From: Paenibacillus nanensis
GTDB taxonomy: Bacteria; Bacillota; Bacilli; Paenibacillales; Paenibacillaceae
Direction of reading: 5' to 3'
DNA: 64,000 nucleotides
Assembly: GCF_003583765.1 (NCBI RefSeq)
Contig: NZ_QXQA01000007.1
Coordinates: forward strand, 124,001-188,000
The translations under genes and the position numbers were made by a program. This document shows, piece after piece, positions 17,747 to 27,886 of the stretch. Positions within the stretch are counted from its first letter, which is position 1, and every line of letters starts with the position of its first letter. A model generated the notes under the pieces. The model worked only from the letters and a program-made list of their open reading frames with translations, ran no database searches and had not been told where the DNA came from.

Positions 17747-18910
17747 TTACCCAACTGCACCTTCCCGCTTGCGGAAAAACGATTTCAGCGCATTGTAAAC
17801 CTCGCCTTTTTCCTTGATGACATAATACATGAAGTTCTGAAGATTAATATGCTTATAGGCTGACATTAAAGTGCTGGAGCGGTTGTATTGGTTCACTTCC
17901 CCGTAGCCGAACAGATTGGAGCGCTTGAGCAGCTCCCCGATCAGCTTGACGCAGCGTTCGTTGTCGCTGGTCAGATTGTCGCCGTCCGAGAAGTGGAACG
18001 GATAAATATTGTATAGGCTCGGACTGAACCGGCTGTCGATGATTTCCAGCGCCTTCATATAAGCGGAGGAGCAGATCGTGCCGCCGCTTTCGCCGCGCGT
18101 AAAAAATTCCTCCTCGCTGACTTCCTTCGCTTCCGTATGATGCGCGATAAACACGATGTCGACCTTCTCGTATTGATGCCGCAGGAAACGGGTCATCCAG
18201 AAAAAGAAGCTTCTGGCGACATACTTCTCGAAGGAGCCCATCGAGCCGGACGTATCCATCATGGCGATAATGACCGCGTTCGAATGCGGCTTTACGATCT
18301 CTTCCCAAGTCTTGTAGCGCAGATCGTCCGGCGTAATGCCGTGAATGCCGGGGTTGCCGGAGGTCGCGTTGCGGCGCAGGTTTTCGATGATCGTGCGCTT
18401 CTTGTCGATGTTGGACATGATTCCTTTTTTGCGAATATCGTTGAACCGGATTTCCTTCGTCTCCAGCTGATCCTTGTCTTTGCGCTTCAGGAACGGAAGC
18501 TCCAGCTCTTCGAACAGCATCGTCTCCAGCTCGGCAAGCGAGATTTCCGCTTCGATCACATCGTCGCCCGGCTGGTCGCCGGCCCCTTCGCCTTTGCCGC
18601 CTTTTTTGGCTGCCTGCGGGTCTACGCCCAGCACGTCGCCAACCTGGCTGTCTCCGTCTCCTTGGCCCACATGTTTGTTTTTATTGTAATTGTAAACAAA
18701 GCGGTATTCATCCAGGCTCCGAATCGGCACTTTAATCACTTGCTTGCCGTCTGACATGACAATGCTTTCTTCGGATACGAGATCCGGCAGGTTTTGTTTG
18801 ATCGCCTCGCGCACCTTCTGCTGATGCCGGGCTTGATCTTGATATCCTTTGCGATGCAGAGACCAGTCCTCCCGTGAAACAATAAACATGCCTTTGTCCG
18901 ATGGACGCAT
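17747..18910 (-). CDS. yhbH: YhbH/DUF444 sporulation protein
   Basis: 387 residues, the usual length for this family. The C-terminal half contains a von Willebrand A-like fold with the metal-site pattern [13 protein letters not shown], and the N-terminus has the typical [22 protein letters not shown]. Homologues are induced in sporulation and are often coupled with the PrkA kinase and SpoVR; neither is in this window. GAGGAGGTG sits upstream of the start. The molecular function is not established. Confidence 0.9.
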   Translation of the reverse strand: MRPSDKGMFIVSREDWSLHRKGYQDQARHQQKVREAIKQNLPDLVSEESIVMSDGKQVIKVPIRSLDEYRFVYNYNKNKHVGQGDGDSQVGDVLGVDPQAAKKGGKGEGAGDQPGDDVIEAEISLAELETMLFEELELPFLKRKDKDQLETKEIRFNDIRKKGIMSNIDKKRTIIENLRRNATSGNPGIHGITPDDLRYKTWEEIVKPHSNAVIIAMMDTSGSMGSFEKYVARSFFFWMTRFLRHQYEKVDIVFIAHHTEAKEVSEEEFFTRGESGGTICSSAYMKALEIIDSRFSPSLYNIYPFHFSDGDNLTSDNERCVKLIGELLKRSNLFGYGEVNQYNRSSTLMSAYKHINLQNFMYYVIKEKGEVYNALKSFFRKREGAVG

Positions 18911-19032
18911 TTCGGAGCACCTCCTCGCTTATTTCTTTGTTGTTAATCAATATATTCAAGCGGCGAGCGGTTATGTGAACGAATTGCGTCCAAATCTAGC
19001 AGCAAGGTGGATTCTTGCAATCTCCTTCCCGG

Positions 19033-20280
19033 TTAGATCAGCTGCTTTTGCCTGCTAAGCGACCGATAGAGGAAGCAGGCGGTAATGGAACATAGCAGCG
19101 CGCAGAAGCCGATGAAGATGTAGCCGGCCTGCAGGCCGGCGATCAGCCCGCCGCCGCTTTCCGCGCCGTCCGCGAACAACCGTTTGATACCGTCCGTTAT
19201 GGCGCCGATCGCGAAGTTGCCGAGCACGCTTGCGATGCCCATCATCGTGACGGTGAACGAAATCGCGGTCCCGCTGTTTCCGGCATAGCGGTCCGCAAGC
19301 AGCGCCATTACCGTCGGATAGATCGGCGCAATGCCGACGCCCGCCAGCGCGAATAAGAACGCGCCTCCTTCACCGGCGATAACCGCCCCGATCGAGCATA
19401 GGCCGGAGAATGCCGAGAAGAGGATGAGAGAGCGCGTATATCCGATACGGTCTGTGACAGGGCCCAGCACGAGACGGGCTGCGGTAAAGCAAACAAAAAA
19501 AGCGGATAGCATACCCGAAGACGCTTCCGTGCTCCAGCCGTACGCCTTCTCAAGAAAGTTGACGAGCCAGCCCCCGACGGCGAGCTCGCTGATGACGCCG
19601 AACGACAGCACAAGAACGATAAGCCACGCGGAAGTGTCCTTCATGAAGTGGCGAAGCGGGATGCGTTCTTCGCCGCTCGTCTCTTCATTCGGCAGCTTTG
19701 CCGCCAAAGCCGGCAGCATTGGGAGCAGCGAAAGCGCCAGCATAAGGGCGTACATCCCCCTCCAGCCGAGCTCGCCGCCAAATAGATTTACGCCCATAAG
19801 GGAAGCGGCAATTAGCGGCGCGACCATCGAGCTTAGGCCGTAAAAAAAATGCGCGAGATTCATCATCGTCCCGGTATTGCGCGTGAAGATTCGCGCGGCG
19901 AGCAGCGCCAGGGCGATCTCGAGCAATCCGTTGCCGATGTACATAAAGAAATAGGCGGCCGAAAGCGTTGTGTAGGTGGAAGCCCAGTAAATGAACAAGC
20001 CGGATAAAGCCATGGAGCCGAAGGAAAGGATCGTCGTCAGCTTCAGGCCAAGCTTCCGGTCCAGCCATCCGGTGAAGCTGCACGCAAGCAAGTAGCCCAG
20101 GGAGTTGAAGGCCAGCAGCAGCCCGATCTGAAGCTCATCGAGACCGAGGTCCGATTGCATGCGGGGAAGGGCGGGCCCTTTTACATTTTCGGAGAAGCCG
20201 AATACGAGAAAACCGCCGAATACGATCATGAGAAGCAATGCGTAATTCGAGCTTAACTTTTTAAAGGAAAAACGAGACAT
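19033..20280 (-). CDS. MFS transporter, 12 TM
   Basis: 415 residues of almost continuous hydrophobic segments, with the cytoplasmic loop motif GWLDRKLGLK between TM2 and TM3 and a second loop GPVTDRIGYTRS between TM8 and TM9. GCAGGAGG precedes the start. No neighbouring catabolic gene hints at the substrate; yhbH lies downstream on the same strand after a 122-bp gap. Confidence 0.85.
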   Translation of the reverse strand: MSRFSFKKLSSNYALLLMIVFGGFLVFGFSENVKGPALPRMQSDLGLDELQIGLLLAFNSLGYLLACSFTGWLDRKLGLKLTTILSFGSMALSGLFIYWASTYTTLSAAYFFMYIGNGLLEIALALLAARIFTRNTGTMMNLAHFFYGLSSMVAPLIAASLMGVNLFGGELGWRGMYALMLALSLLPMLPALAAKLPNEETSGEERIPLRHFMKDTSAWLIVLVLSFGVISELAVGGWLVNFLEKAYGWSTEASSGMLSAFFVCFTAARLVLGPVTDRIGYTRSLILFSAFSGLCSIGAVIAGEGGAFLFALAGVGIAPIYPTVMALLADRYAGNSGTAISFTVTMMGIASVLGNFAIGAITDGIKRLFADGAESGGGLIAGLQAGYIFIGFCALLCSITACFLYRSLSRQKQLI

Positions 20281-20490
20281 AGGAACAGGCCTCCTGCAAG
20301 GATGAAGTCATTTCGCGCGTAGGCTCCGGCTAACGCCAGCCAAGGCACATGTCTTTTACTCTACAAGGGAACGGCCTCTCTTGCAATGCGTTTTATGGCA
20401 ATTTATAGGCAGTATAGCGATTCTCTCAGCCTAGGTGATAGAATGAAAGAGAATGATTGCGGCCGCAGCGCCGCATGAGGAGGGGCGAAT

Positions 20491-21660
20491 GTGAAGCTGT
20501 TACATACGGCCGATTGGCATTTGGGGAAGCTGGTGCATGGCGTTTATATGACGGAAGACCAGAGGTATGTGCTTGAGCAATTGATAGAGGCTGTCAGGGA
20601 GGAGAAGCCTGACGCCGTCATTATAGCGGGAGATTTGTACGATAGAGCCGTTCCGCCGACGGAAGCGGTGGAGCTGCTTGACGAGGTGCTGGAGCGAATC
20701 GTCATCGGGCTGGAAACGCCTGTGCTCGCCATATCCGGCAATCATGACAGTCCGGACCGAATTAGCTTTGGAACGCGAATGATGGAGAGCCGCGGCTTAT
20801 ATTTAGTCGGGCAGCTCCGCCCGGAGCTGAAGCCGGTGGCGCTGACGGACGAGCATGGAGAAGTTCATTTTCATCTGATTCCGTACGCGGATCCGGCCGC
20901 TGTGCGGCATGTGCTGGAGGATGAGACGATTCGCACTCATGATGACGCGATGCGAGCGATCACGCAAAAAATAGAGTCGCAGATGAATCCGAAGGCTAGG
21001 CACGTATTTGTAGGACATGCCTTTGTGACGCCTACAGGGGAAGCCGCGGACAATACGAGCGAATCCGAACGGCCGCTTGCGATTGGCGGAGCGGAGCATG
21101 TGCGGGCAGCTTATTTCGATAAGTTCCACTATGCCGCGTTCGGCCATCTGCATCAAGCGCATTTTGTGCGGAACGAGACGATTCGTTACGCAGGCTCGCC
21201 GCTGAAATATTCGATTTCGGAAGAGAAGCATCGCAAAGGCTTTTTTATCGTGGAAATGGACGGGCAGGGCGCGGTGTCGGTACATAAAAGGGAGCTCGTC
21301 CCAAGACGCGACATGAGACGAATTGAAGTAACGCTGGAGGAGCTGGAGTCGCACGAGGTGAATGAGGACTACGTTTTTGTAACGCTAATAAGCGACCATC
21401 CTGTTCTCTTCCCGATGGAGAAGGTGCGCGCTTTCTATCCGAACGCGATGCATGTGGAACGGAGGGCGAAGGAGGCTCGCCGTGCGGAGGGCGCGATGGA
21501 AGCGGCGGCTGCCGGCATGCGCCGCAGCGAGACCGATCCTATCGAGCTGTTCGCCGCCTTCTATCAAGAAGTGAAAGGGCAGCCGCTGACAGAGGAAAAG
21601 AAGGGGCTGTTTGCCAAGGAATACGGCGCGCTGCTGCAGGAAGCAGGGGGTGACTTATGA
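20491..21660 (+). CDS. sbcD: Exonuclease SbcD, Mre11-like subunit
   Basis: 389 residues. All phosphoesterase motifs are present: HTADWHLGK, GDLYDRAVPP, SGNHDSPDR, FVGHAF and FGHLHQAH. The start is GTG with GAGGAGGGG 6-7 bases upstream. It overlaps sbcC by the ATGA sequence. The SbcCD complex processes DNA hairpins and double-strand ends. Confidence 0.97.
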   Translation: MKLLHTADWHLGKLVHGVYMTEDQRYVLEQLIEAVREEKPDAVIIAGDLYDRAVPPTEAVELLDEVLERIVIGLETPVLAISGNHDSPDRISFGTRMMESRGLYLVGQLRPELKPVALTDEHGEVHFHLIPYADPAAVRHVLEDETIRTHDDAMRAITQKIESQMNPKARHVFVGHAFVTPTGEAADNTSESERPLAIGGAEHVRAAYFDKFHYAAFGHLHQAHFVRNETIRYAGSPLKYSISEEKHRKGFFIVEMDGQGAVSVHKRELVPRRDMRRIEVTLEELESHEVNEDYVFVTLISDHPVLFPMEKVRAFYPNAMHVERRAKEARRAEGAMEAAAAGMRRSETDPIELFAAFYQEVKGQPLTEEKKGLFAKEYGALLQEAGGDL

Positions 21661-24600
21661 GACCGCTTCGATTAACGATGAAGGCGTTCGGACCGTATCG
21701 CGATGCCGAAACGATCGATTTCACGAGGCTCGAGGACCGGAGGCTGTTCGTCATTTCCGGCAATACCGGCGCGGGAAAAACAACGATTTTTGACGCGATC
21801 TGCTTTGCGATTTACGGCACAGCCAGCGGCGAGGACCGCTCGGACCCGCGTATGCTTCGAAGCCATTTCGCCGATGAAGATACGCATACGTCGGTGGAGC
21901 TTGATTTCGCGGTCGGCTCCAAGCGGTACCGCGTGTTTCGTCAAATGAAGCATAGGAAAGGCGGCAACCGCAGCGAAACCGGCGAAAAGACGGAGCTGTA
22001 CGAGCTGACGGGCGATGAAGCCGTCCCGGCCGTCGACCGCTTCATGACGACGGAAGTCAACGCGAAGCTATTGTCCATTATCGGGCTGACGAAGGAACAG
22101 TTCAGTCAAATCGTCATGCTGCCGCAAGGCGAATTCCGCAAGCTGCTCACCTCCGATACCGATAATAAAGAAGAAATATTGCGGCGGATTTTCCGGACGG
22201 AGCTGTACGAGAAGCTTGAGCAGCGGTTTCAGAGCCGCAACCGGGAGCTGCAGGAGCGGCTGAAGGAGGCAAGAGCGGGCCTTTCCGCCGTTATGCGCCA
22301 AGCGGAGGAAGCGCTGCCTCTGCGCGAGGACAGCGCGCTTGCGGAGACGTTCCGGCAAGAGGTTTACAGCGTAACGCAGGTGCTTGGAGCTTTATCGCAG
22401 GAAGTCGATTATTATAAGGCGCGGACGGAGCAGGCCGCACAACAGAAACGGCATTTGGTAAGCGAGCTGGATAAGACGGAGCGCCGGCTCCGCGAGGCTC
22501 TCGAGCTCAACGGGAAGTTCGGGGAGCTGGAAGTCAAAAAAACGAAGCTGGCTGCGTACGCGGAGAAGGAAGCGGAGGTTCGGCGGCAGGAGAAAGCGCT
22601 CGAGCTGGCATCCAAGGCTGCAATAATTGTTCCGTATGAAGAGCAGGCGATGGAAGCGGCCCGCAGCATGGAGATGAAGCGCGAGCTGCTGGTCAAGCGG
22701 GAAGCGGAGCTTCAAGCGGCTGAGGCCGGCTTTGAAGCCGCACGCGCGAAGTACCAGGAGGAAGCGGCGGGCGAAGCGGTGCGGCGGGAGACCGAGCATG
22801 AGCTGCTGCGGCTGACGGAGCTGTCGCAGGCGGTGGCCTCCCTGGCTGCCCGGAGCAAAGCCGTAGAACGCCAAATTATGCTGGAGAAGGAAGCCGCCGG
22901 GAAGCATGCCGCGATCGAGAGGTCGCTTGCGGAGCGCAAGGAACGGAGAGCACGTTCGCAGACCGAGCTCAAGGCTTCCGAACAGGCCGTTACCCGGCTT
23001 CCCGTTAAGTTGGATCAGCTGCGGCAAATCGAGCAGAAGGGCAAAGCGATTAAGAAGCTAATCGAGCTGACAACGGAGCTGGAACGATTCGTTCGCCTGG
23101 AGCGTGAGGGCAATGCTGCGCTGGAGAAGGCTGTCAAGGAGCATGACCGCATGGAGCGGCTTTGGCTTGAGGGACAAGCAGGCATGCTGGCTTCCCATCT
23201 CGTCGACGGGAAACCTTGTCCGGTATGCGGCAGCGAATCGCATCCGAATAAAGCGCATGGCAGCGAGCAGATCCCGTCCAAGGAAACGCTTCAGCAGTCT
23301 AAGGAAGCTTTGACCCATGTCCAGAACGAGCTTATGCAAGTGAAAGCGCAGGCTGCTGCGGCAGCCGCCTCGCAAACGGCGATTTTTGAGGAGCTGGAGG
23401 ATCTTGGGCTTCCAGCCGGGGACCTCGCTTCGCCGGCTGAGGCGGTTAACGCTTTGCAGGTCAAGCAACGGTTGTTGCGCGAAGAGTGGAAGCTGCTGAA
23501 GGAAGAATCGGAACAGCTGCAGCAGACCGCGAAGCGTTATGAAGAGCTTCGGTCGTTACTGGAAAGCGAAGAGAAGGAGCTGGAATCGCTTGAACAGGAG
23601 CGCGAGCGGCTTCGCTCGGAGGAGCAGCGTCTGATCGTCGAGCGAACGGCAGCTCAAACCGCTCTCGAGAAGGAGCTAGAGCGGATTCCGGAATCGCTTC
23701 GAACGCCGGAAGCATTGGCGAAGAAGCTGGAATCGCAGCGCGCCAGATTTGAACAGCTGGAGCGCTCTTGGAAAGCCGCGCAGGAAATGCTTCAGCAGGC
23801 CGACTCCAAGCTGGCGGAGACGAAGGCGTTCGCGCAGCAGGCGAAGGAAGGGCTGGCTGAGGGGGAGAAGCAAAAGGCCTTGTCGGAGCAGCGCCTGCAG
23901 CAACAATTAGAGAAATCGGGCTTCCCGAGCTTAGCCGATTATCGCCTGGCCGTTATAAGCGCGGAGGACATGGGGAAAATGTCTGAGGCGATTCATGCTT
24001 ATCATGCCGAGGTTGCAGGCCTGAAGGAGCGTGTCGCATCGCTTGAGCTTGAGCTCAAAGGGCTGGCTGCAATCGATACGGATCTGCTGCTGGCTGAGCA
24101 ACATAAGCTGAAGGAGCGCTATGAAGCGGCGGTTGCGAATGAAAGCCTGTCCCGAAGATGCTCCGAGGAAGCGGAGCGGCTGACCGTCACAATCGAACGG
24201 TCCGGCGCAATGATGGCCAAGCTTGAGAAGGAGCTGGAGGGCGTTTCTGATCTTTACGCCATGCTCAAGGGCGACAATGACCTCAAAATGTCCTTCGAGC
24301 GGTATATTCTCATTGAGTATTTGGAGCAGATCTTATCGATGGCCAACGCCCGTCTGAAGGAGCTGTCGAACGGACAATTCGAGCTGCAGAGAAGCGACAG
24401 GCTGGAGGCGAGAGGGAAGCAAAGCGGCTTGGGATTGGACGTTTACGATGCGTATACGGGGCAAAACCGGGACGTAAAATCGTTGTCCGGAGGCGAAAAA
24501 TTCAACGCTTCGCTATGTCTCGCGCTCGGAATGACGGACGTGATTCAAGCGCATCAGGGCGGCGTTTCGATCGAGATGATGCTGATTGACGAAGGGTTCG

Positions 24601-24779
24601 GATCCTTGGACGAGGAGTCGCTGCATAAAGCGGTCGCGGCATTAGTCGATCTGCAAAAGGCCGGCCGCATGATCGGCGTCATCTCGCATGTCGGCGAGCT
24701 GAAAGAGGCATTCCCGGCCTGCCTGGAAGTGACGAAAACGAAGGAAGGCTTCAGCCGAACCGCAATCGTTCTGAAATAA
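21657..24779 (+). CDS. sbcC: Exonuclease SbcC, Rad50-like ATPase
   Basis: 1040 residues. Walker A (GNTGAGKTTIFDAI) lies near residue 35, long coiled coils occupy about 180-880, and the zinc hook CPVC sits near residue 520. The C-terminal lobe has signature LSGGEKFNASL and Walker B/D-loop LIDEGFGSLDE. It forms the ATP-driven clamp for SbcD. The coiled-coil region is rich in Glu, Lys, Gln and Ala, as expected. Confidence 0.97.
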   Translation: MRPLRLTMKAFGPYRDAETIDFTRLEDRRLFVISGNTGAGKTTIFDAICFAIYGTASGEDRSDPRMLRSHFADEDTHTSVELDFAVGSKRYRVFRQMKHRKGGNRSETGEKTELYELTGDEAVPAVDRFMTTEVNAKLLSIIGLTKEQFSQIVMLPQGEFRKLLTSDTDNKEEILRRIFRTELYEKLEQRFQSRNRELQERLKEARAGLSAVMRQAEEALPLREDSALAETFRQEVYSVTQVLGALSQEVDYYKARTEQAAQQKRHLVSELDKTERRLREALELNGKFGELEVKKTKLAAYAEKEAEVRRQEKALELASKAAIIVPYEEQAMEAARSMEMKRELLVKREAELQAAEAGFEAARAKYQEEAAGEAVRRETEHELLRLTELSQAVASLAARSKAVERQIMLEKEAAGKHAAIERSLAERKERRARSQTELKASEQAVTRLPVKLDQLRQIEQKGKAIKKLIELTTELERFVRLEREGNAALEKAVKEHDRMERLWLEGQAGMLASHLVDGKPCPVCGSESHPNKAHGSEQIPSKETLQQSKEALTHVQNELMQVKAQAAAAAASQTAIFEELEDLGLPAGDLASPAEAVNALQVKQRLLREEWKLLKEESEQLQQTAKRYEELRSLLESEEKELESLEQERERLRSEEQRLIVERTAAQTALEKELERIPESLRTPEALAKKLESQRARFEQLERSWKAAQEMLQQADSKLAETKAFAQQAKEGLAEGEKQKALSEQRLQQQLEKSGFPSLADYRLAVISAEDMGKMSEAIHAYHAEVAGLKERVASLELELKGLAAIDTDLLLAEQHKLKERYEAAVANESLSRRCSEEAERLTVTIERSGAMMAKLEKELEGVSDLYAMLKGDNDLKMSFERYILIEYLEQILSMANARLKELSNGQFELQRSDRLEARGKQSGLGLDVYDAYTGQNRDVKSLSGGEKFNASLCLALGMTDVIQAHQGGVSIEMMLIDEGFGSLDEESLHKAVAALVDLQKAGRMIGVISHVGELKEAFPACLEVTKTKEGFSRTAIVLK

Positions 24780-24790
24780 CGCAAAAGGAT

Positions 24791-24831
24791 AAAAAAAGCC
24801 TGCCGCGCTCGCGTCATGCGAGGGGCAGGCT
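24791..24831 (-). terminator. Terminator of the small membrane-protein gene
   Basis: AGCCTGCC / GGCAGGCT stem extended by an inner CTCGC / GCGAG stem, followed on the minus strand by seven T. Also placed to stop sbcC transcripts. Confidence 0.85.
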
Positions 24832-24859
24832 ACCTGTCCGTCGTTGCCTAACGTTTAAG

Positions 24860-25333
24860 TTAGCCCAGCGCAAGACCGAGCGCCATAAGAAGGACCAGGC
24901 CGAGAATCAGCAGGGCGTTTAGAATAACGCCGATGATGCCAAAAATCTTTTTCCGGTTTTTGATGACGAGGCCGATAATGCCAAGAACTAGCCCGATAAT
25001 GGAGAGGCCGATCGAAAGCATCATCAGCAGGCCGGCGCCGACAAAGGCGGCAAACTCTTCGCCGCTTCCCGCCAAAATTTCCGATTCAATGTCGGAAGGC
25101 GACACATTCATATAGTTAGCAGCAGCTGCGACACTCATAATAATTCCGATAATGAGAGCGAGAATGGAAACGATGGCAAGCACAAAGGAAGCGATGCCTA
25201 AGCCTGAATGCTTCAACGGGGCCAGCTGACCGCCGCCAGGGTAACCGGAGACGGGGGTGAAGGCGGGATAGCCTTGGTTGTTTCCGTTTCCTTGCGGATG
25301 GTTCTGCTCATTCGGGTTGTACTCATTTGTCAT
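24860..25333 (-). CDS. Small DUF4190-like membrane protein
   Basis: 157 residues. The first 40 are hydrophilic and rich in Asn, Gln, Pro and Gly, then follow three to four hydrophobic segments in Gly/Ile/Leu-rich repeats (GLGIASFVLAIVSILALIIGIIM and IGLSIIGLVLGIIGLVIKNRKK). This resembles DUF4190-type proteins of unknown function found in many Firmicutes. GAAGGAGAG lies upstream of the start. It is divergent from the DUF423 gene. Confidence 0.75.
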   Translation of the reverse strand: MTNEYNPNEQNHPQGNGNNQGYPAFTPVSGYPGGGQLAPLKHSGLGIASFVLAIVSILALIIGIIMSVAAAANYMNVSPSDIESEILAGSGEEFAAFVGAGLLMMLSIGLSIIGLVLGIIGLVIKNRKKIFGIIGVILNALLILGLVLLMALGLALG

Positions 25334-25398
25334 TTATGTACTCTCTCCTTCAATGGTTTGGGAAAATTATACACAATTTCGAAAGGAATGAAAACGAT

Positions 25399-25785
25399 AT
25401 GTTTCCAAAATATTTTTTAATGGGGGCCGTAAACGCGGCCATTGCCATCGCGCTAGGCGCATTCGGAGCTCACGGATTAGAGGATCGGATAACCGATCAT
25501 TACTTGGACGTTTTTGAAACCGGCGTGCGTTATCATATGTACGGCGCGCTCGGTCTCATGCTGGTCGCTGTCATGGACAAGCTGATTGGCGGCAGCCGGA
25601 AAGCGGCAATCGGCGGAAGGCTGATTTTCGCCGGAACGCTCATTTTCAGCCTTAGCCTTTATATTCTGGCGACTGCGGGAATTACTCAGCTCGGTATGGT
25701 AACGCCGATCGGCGGCCTGGCTATGCTGACAGGCTGGGGATTTGTAATTGCTGCCGCGGCAAATGCGATGAAAACAAAGCAATAA
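25399..25785 (+). CDS. DUF423 family membrane protein (YwdK-like)
   Basis: 128 residues with about four membrane segments and the family hallmark GALGAFGAHGLE-like stretch (here ALGAFGAHGLED). The function of the family is unknown. The start at 25399 is set by AAAGGA about 10 bases upstream; the frame extends further upstream without a site. Confidence 0.88.
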   Translation: MFPKYFLMGAVNAAIAIALGAFGAHGLEDRITDHYLDVFETGVRYHMYGALGLMLVAVMDKLIGGSRKAAIGGRLIFAGTLIFSLSLYILATAGITQLGMVTPIGGLAMLTGWGFVIAAAANAMKTKQ

Positions 25786-25935
25786 TGCTGATTTCCGAAT
25801 ATTTTCGACTTGAACCGATAAAATATCAGTCATTTATACGAGCATGCAACAATTTTCCTATGCCAAATTATAGTTTTCGATTATAATGTAGCTAGCTATC
25901 ACTTGACCGACTTATATAAGGAAGGAAGTTTGTGT

Positions 25936-27828
25936 GTGGCGAAACGGACCGGTAATTTGGCGGAAACAGGAAAGCAGACCGGAGGCATGTCTCTGCTGAA
26001 TGCGATTAGCGCAATGATGGCGGCATTATCCGCCATATGGATAGCATTATCCTTTTTGGTCATTTCAGATGAGATGTACCGATGGTCCTCGCTTGCCGTT
26101 GCGGCGTCGTTAATGGTTACGGCGGTTATTTTATATGCGAAGCGCCATTCTTCGCAAAGCATTCAGAAATACTATTCCGCAATTGTAGACACGCTTATTC
26201 GTTCCGAGGCGATCCCGCTTGCCGTCCTGAACCGGGAGGCTAAGGTTGTGGAGATGAACGAGGCTTCCAGCCGTATGCTGGGATATCAAAGGACGGATAT
26301 GATCGGCGAGCCGATCATGAGGATGATCGATCCCGGCAGCAGGTCCGAGCTGCAGGATGCTTTGGAGCAGGCGCTGACGGGCGAAACGAATCAACGGAAC
26401 ATTCTCATTACGCACCGCACCGGCTTCCCTCTCGAGCTTGAAGTCGTATGCGCGCCCATGCTTCAGGACGGCGAAGTGATCGGGACGCTGATGATCAGCC
26501 AAGATATGAGCGACCGGAAACGAAACGTCGAGCGTATAAGGTATATGGCGTATTACGATGATATGACCGGCTTGCCGAATCGAACCTTGTTCCAGATGAA
26601 GCTGACGGAAAGCTTGTCGAGAGCCAAGGAAGAGGACAGGCTGGTAGGCATCTGCTATCTCGATCTCGACCGTTTCAAGCTCGTGAACGCGTCCTTCGGC
26701 CGGGAGTTCGGCGATATGCTACTGATGCAGGTGGCGGAGCGGCTTAACAGAGGCTTGTCCGAAAATGATTTTGCAGCCCGAATGGAAGGCGATGAGTTCG
26801 CTTTGCTGCTTAACTCGATCCGTTCGGAAGAGGAACTGATGGAGCGATCCAGACAAATTATGAAATCGATCGAAGAGCCCTATGAGCTCAAAGGATTTCC
26901 GATACATATTACGGCCAGCATTGGCTTAGTCACGAACAATAACGAGCAGGACGACGGTTACACGCTATTTAAAAAAGCGGATATGGCGCTGGTGAAAGCG
27001 AAGGAAGGCGGCAAAAACGAATGCCTTCTCTATTCCGATACGTGGAGCAATTCCTCGTTCGAGAGGCTGAAGCTGCAGCATGAAATGTACAGAGCGATCC
27101 AGCGCAGCGAATTCGTGCTTCATTATCAGCCGCAATATGATCTAGTCAGCGGACGGATGGTAGGCGTCGAAGCGCTTGTGCGGTGGAAGCATCCTGTACG
27201 AGGGCTGCTGTCGCCGAATACGTTTATTCCGCTAGCTGAGGAGAGCGGCATGATCGTGCAGATCGGGGATTGGGTGCTGGAGGAAGCGTGCCGGCAGAAT
27301 AAAGCTTGGCAGGATGCGGGGCTCCCTCCTATGCCGGTATCCGTCAACCTGTCGATCAGACAATTTCTCCAGCACGATCTTGCGAGCCGGATAGCGGAGG
27401 TGCTCGAGAAGACCGGACTTGAACCGAAGTATCTGGAGCTGGAAATAACGGAATCGATGACGATTGATCTAAGTCATGTCTCCCGCTGCTTGCTGGCCAT
27501 TACGGATCTTGGCGTCGGCATCAGCGTTGACGATTTCGGGACAGGCTACAGCTCGTTCCATTATTTGAAGAACTTCCCGATTGACCGTTTGAAAATCGAC
27601 CGTTCCTTCGTTCGGGATATTCAGCAGGATCCGAGCGATGCCGAAATCGTCGCCGCTATTATCGCGATGGCGCATAACTTAAATATTCAAGTCATTGCCG
27701 AAGGCGTGGAAACGGAAGAACAAATGGAGTTTCTGCGGAAGCATCGGTGCGATGAAATGCAAGGCTATTTCTGGAGCCCGCCGGTATCCAGCGAGAACAT
27801 CGAGCAAATGCTCAAAAAAGCAGGTTAA
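25936..27828 (+). CDS. PAS-GGDEF-EAL cyclic-di-GMP protein
   Basis: 630 residues. Two N-terminal membrane segments are followed by PAS (about 85-200), GGDEF (about 200-365) and EAL (about 370-620) domains. The EAL domain keeps EALVRW, the metal-site DDFGTGYSSF and EGVET motifs, so phosphodiesterase activity is likely. The GGDEF signature reads EGDEF, with the first Gly replaced, so cyclase activity is doubtful and this half may be regulatory. A GTG at 25936 is chosen over an upstream TTG at 25903 because AAGGAAGGA lies 9 bases before it. It degrades the second messenger that controls motility and biofilm. Confidence 0.9.
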   Translation: MAKRTGNLAETGKQTGGMSLLNAISAMMAALSAIWIALSFLVISDEMYRWSSLAVAASLMVTAVILYAKRHSSQSIQKYYSAIVDTLIRSEAIPLAVLNREAKVVEMNEASSRMLGYQRTDMIGEPIMRMIDPGSRSELQDALEQALTGETNQRNILITHRTGFPLELEVVCAPMLQDGEVIGTLMISQDMSDRKRNVERIRYMAYYDDMTGLPNRTLFQMKLTESLSRAKEEDRLVGICYLDLDRFKLVNASFGREFGDMLLMQVAERLNRGLSENDFAARMEGDEFALLLNSIRSEEELMERSRQIMKSIEEPYELKGFPIHITASIGLVTNNNEQDDGYTLFKKADMALVKAKEGGKNECLLYSDTWSNSSFERLKLQHEMYRAIQRSEFVLHYQPQYDLVSGRMVGVEALVRWKHPVRGLLSPNTFIPLAEESGMIVQIGDWVLEEACRQNKAWQDAGLPPMPVSVNLSIRQFLQHDLASRIAEVLEKTGLEPKYLELEITESMTIDLSHVSRCLLAITDLGVGISVDDFGTGYSSFHYLKNFPIDRLKIDRSFVRDIQQDPSDAEIVAAIIAMAHNLNIQVIAEGVETEEQMEFLRKHRCDEMQGYFWSPPVSSENIEQMLKKAG

Positions 27829-27835
27829 GCAAGAA

Positions 27836-27882
27836 AAAGAAACGGTTAAGAGGGCGTTATCAGCCTTCCAAACCGTTTCTTT
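27836..27882. terminator. Bidirectional terminator after the GGDEF/EAL gene
   Basis: 12-bp perfect stem AAAGAAACGGTT / AACCGTTTCTTT with a long loop (23 bases) that itself holds AGGGC/GCCTT pairing. It separates two convergent genes. Confidence 0.75.
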
Positions 27883-27886
27883 AGCT

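Noticed and set aside
20420..20454. ATTCTCT/AGAGAAT inverted repeat upstream of sbcD as a LexA or other operator
   Set aside because: It does not match the Bacillus-type LexA box and a 7-bp dyad with a 21-bp gap is weak evidence.
25810..25840. CCGATAAA upstream of the GGDEF/EAL gene as a sigma-D -10
   Set aside because: No TAAA at the right distance upstream, unlike the site at 43292.
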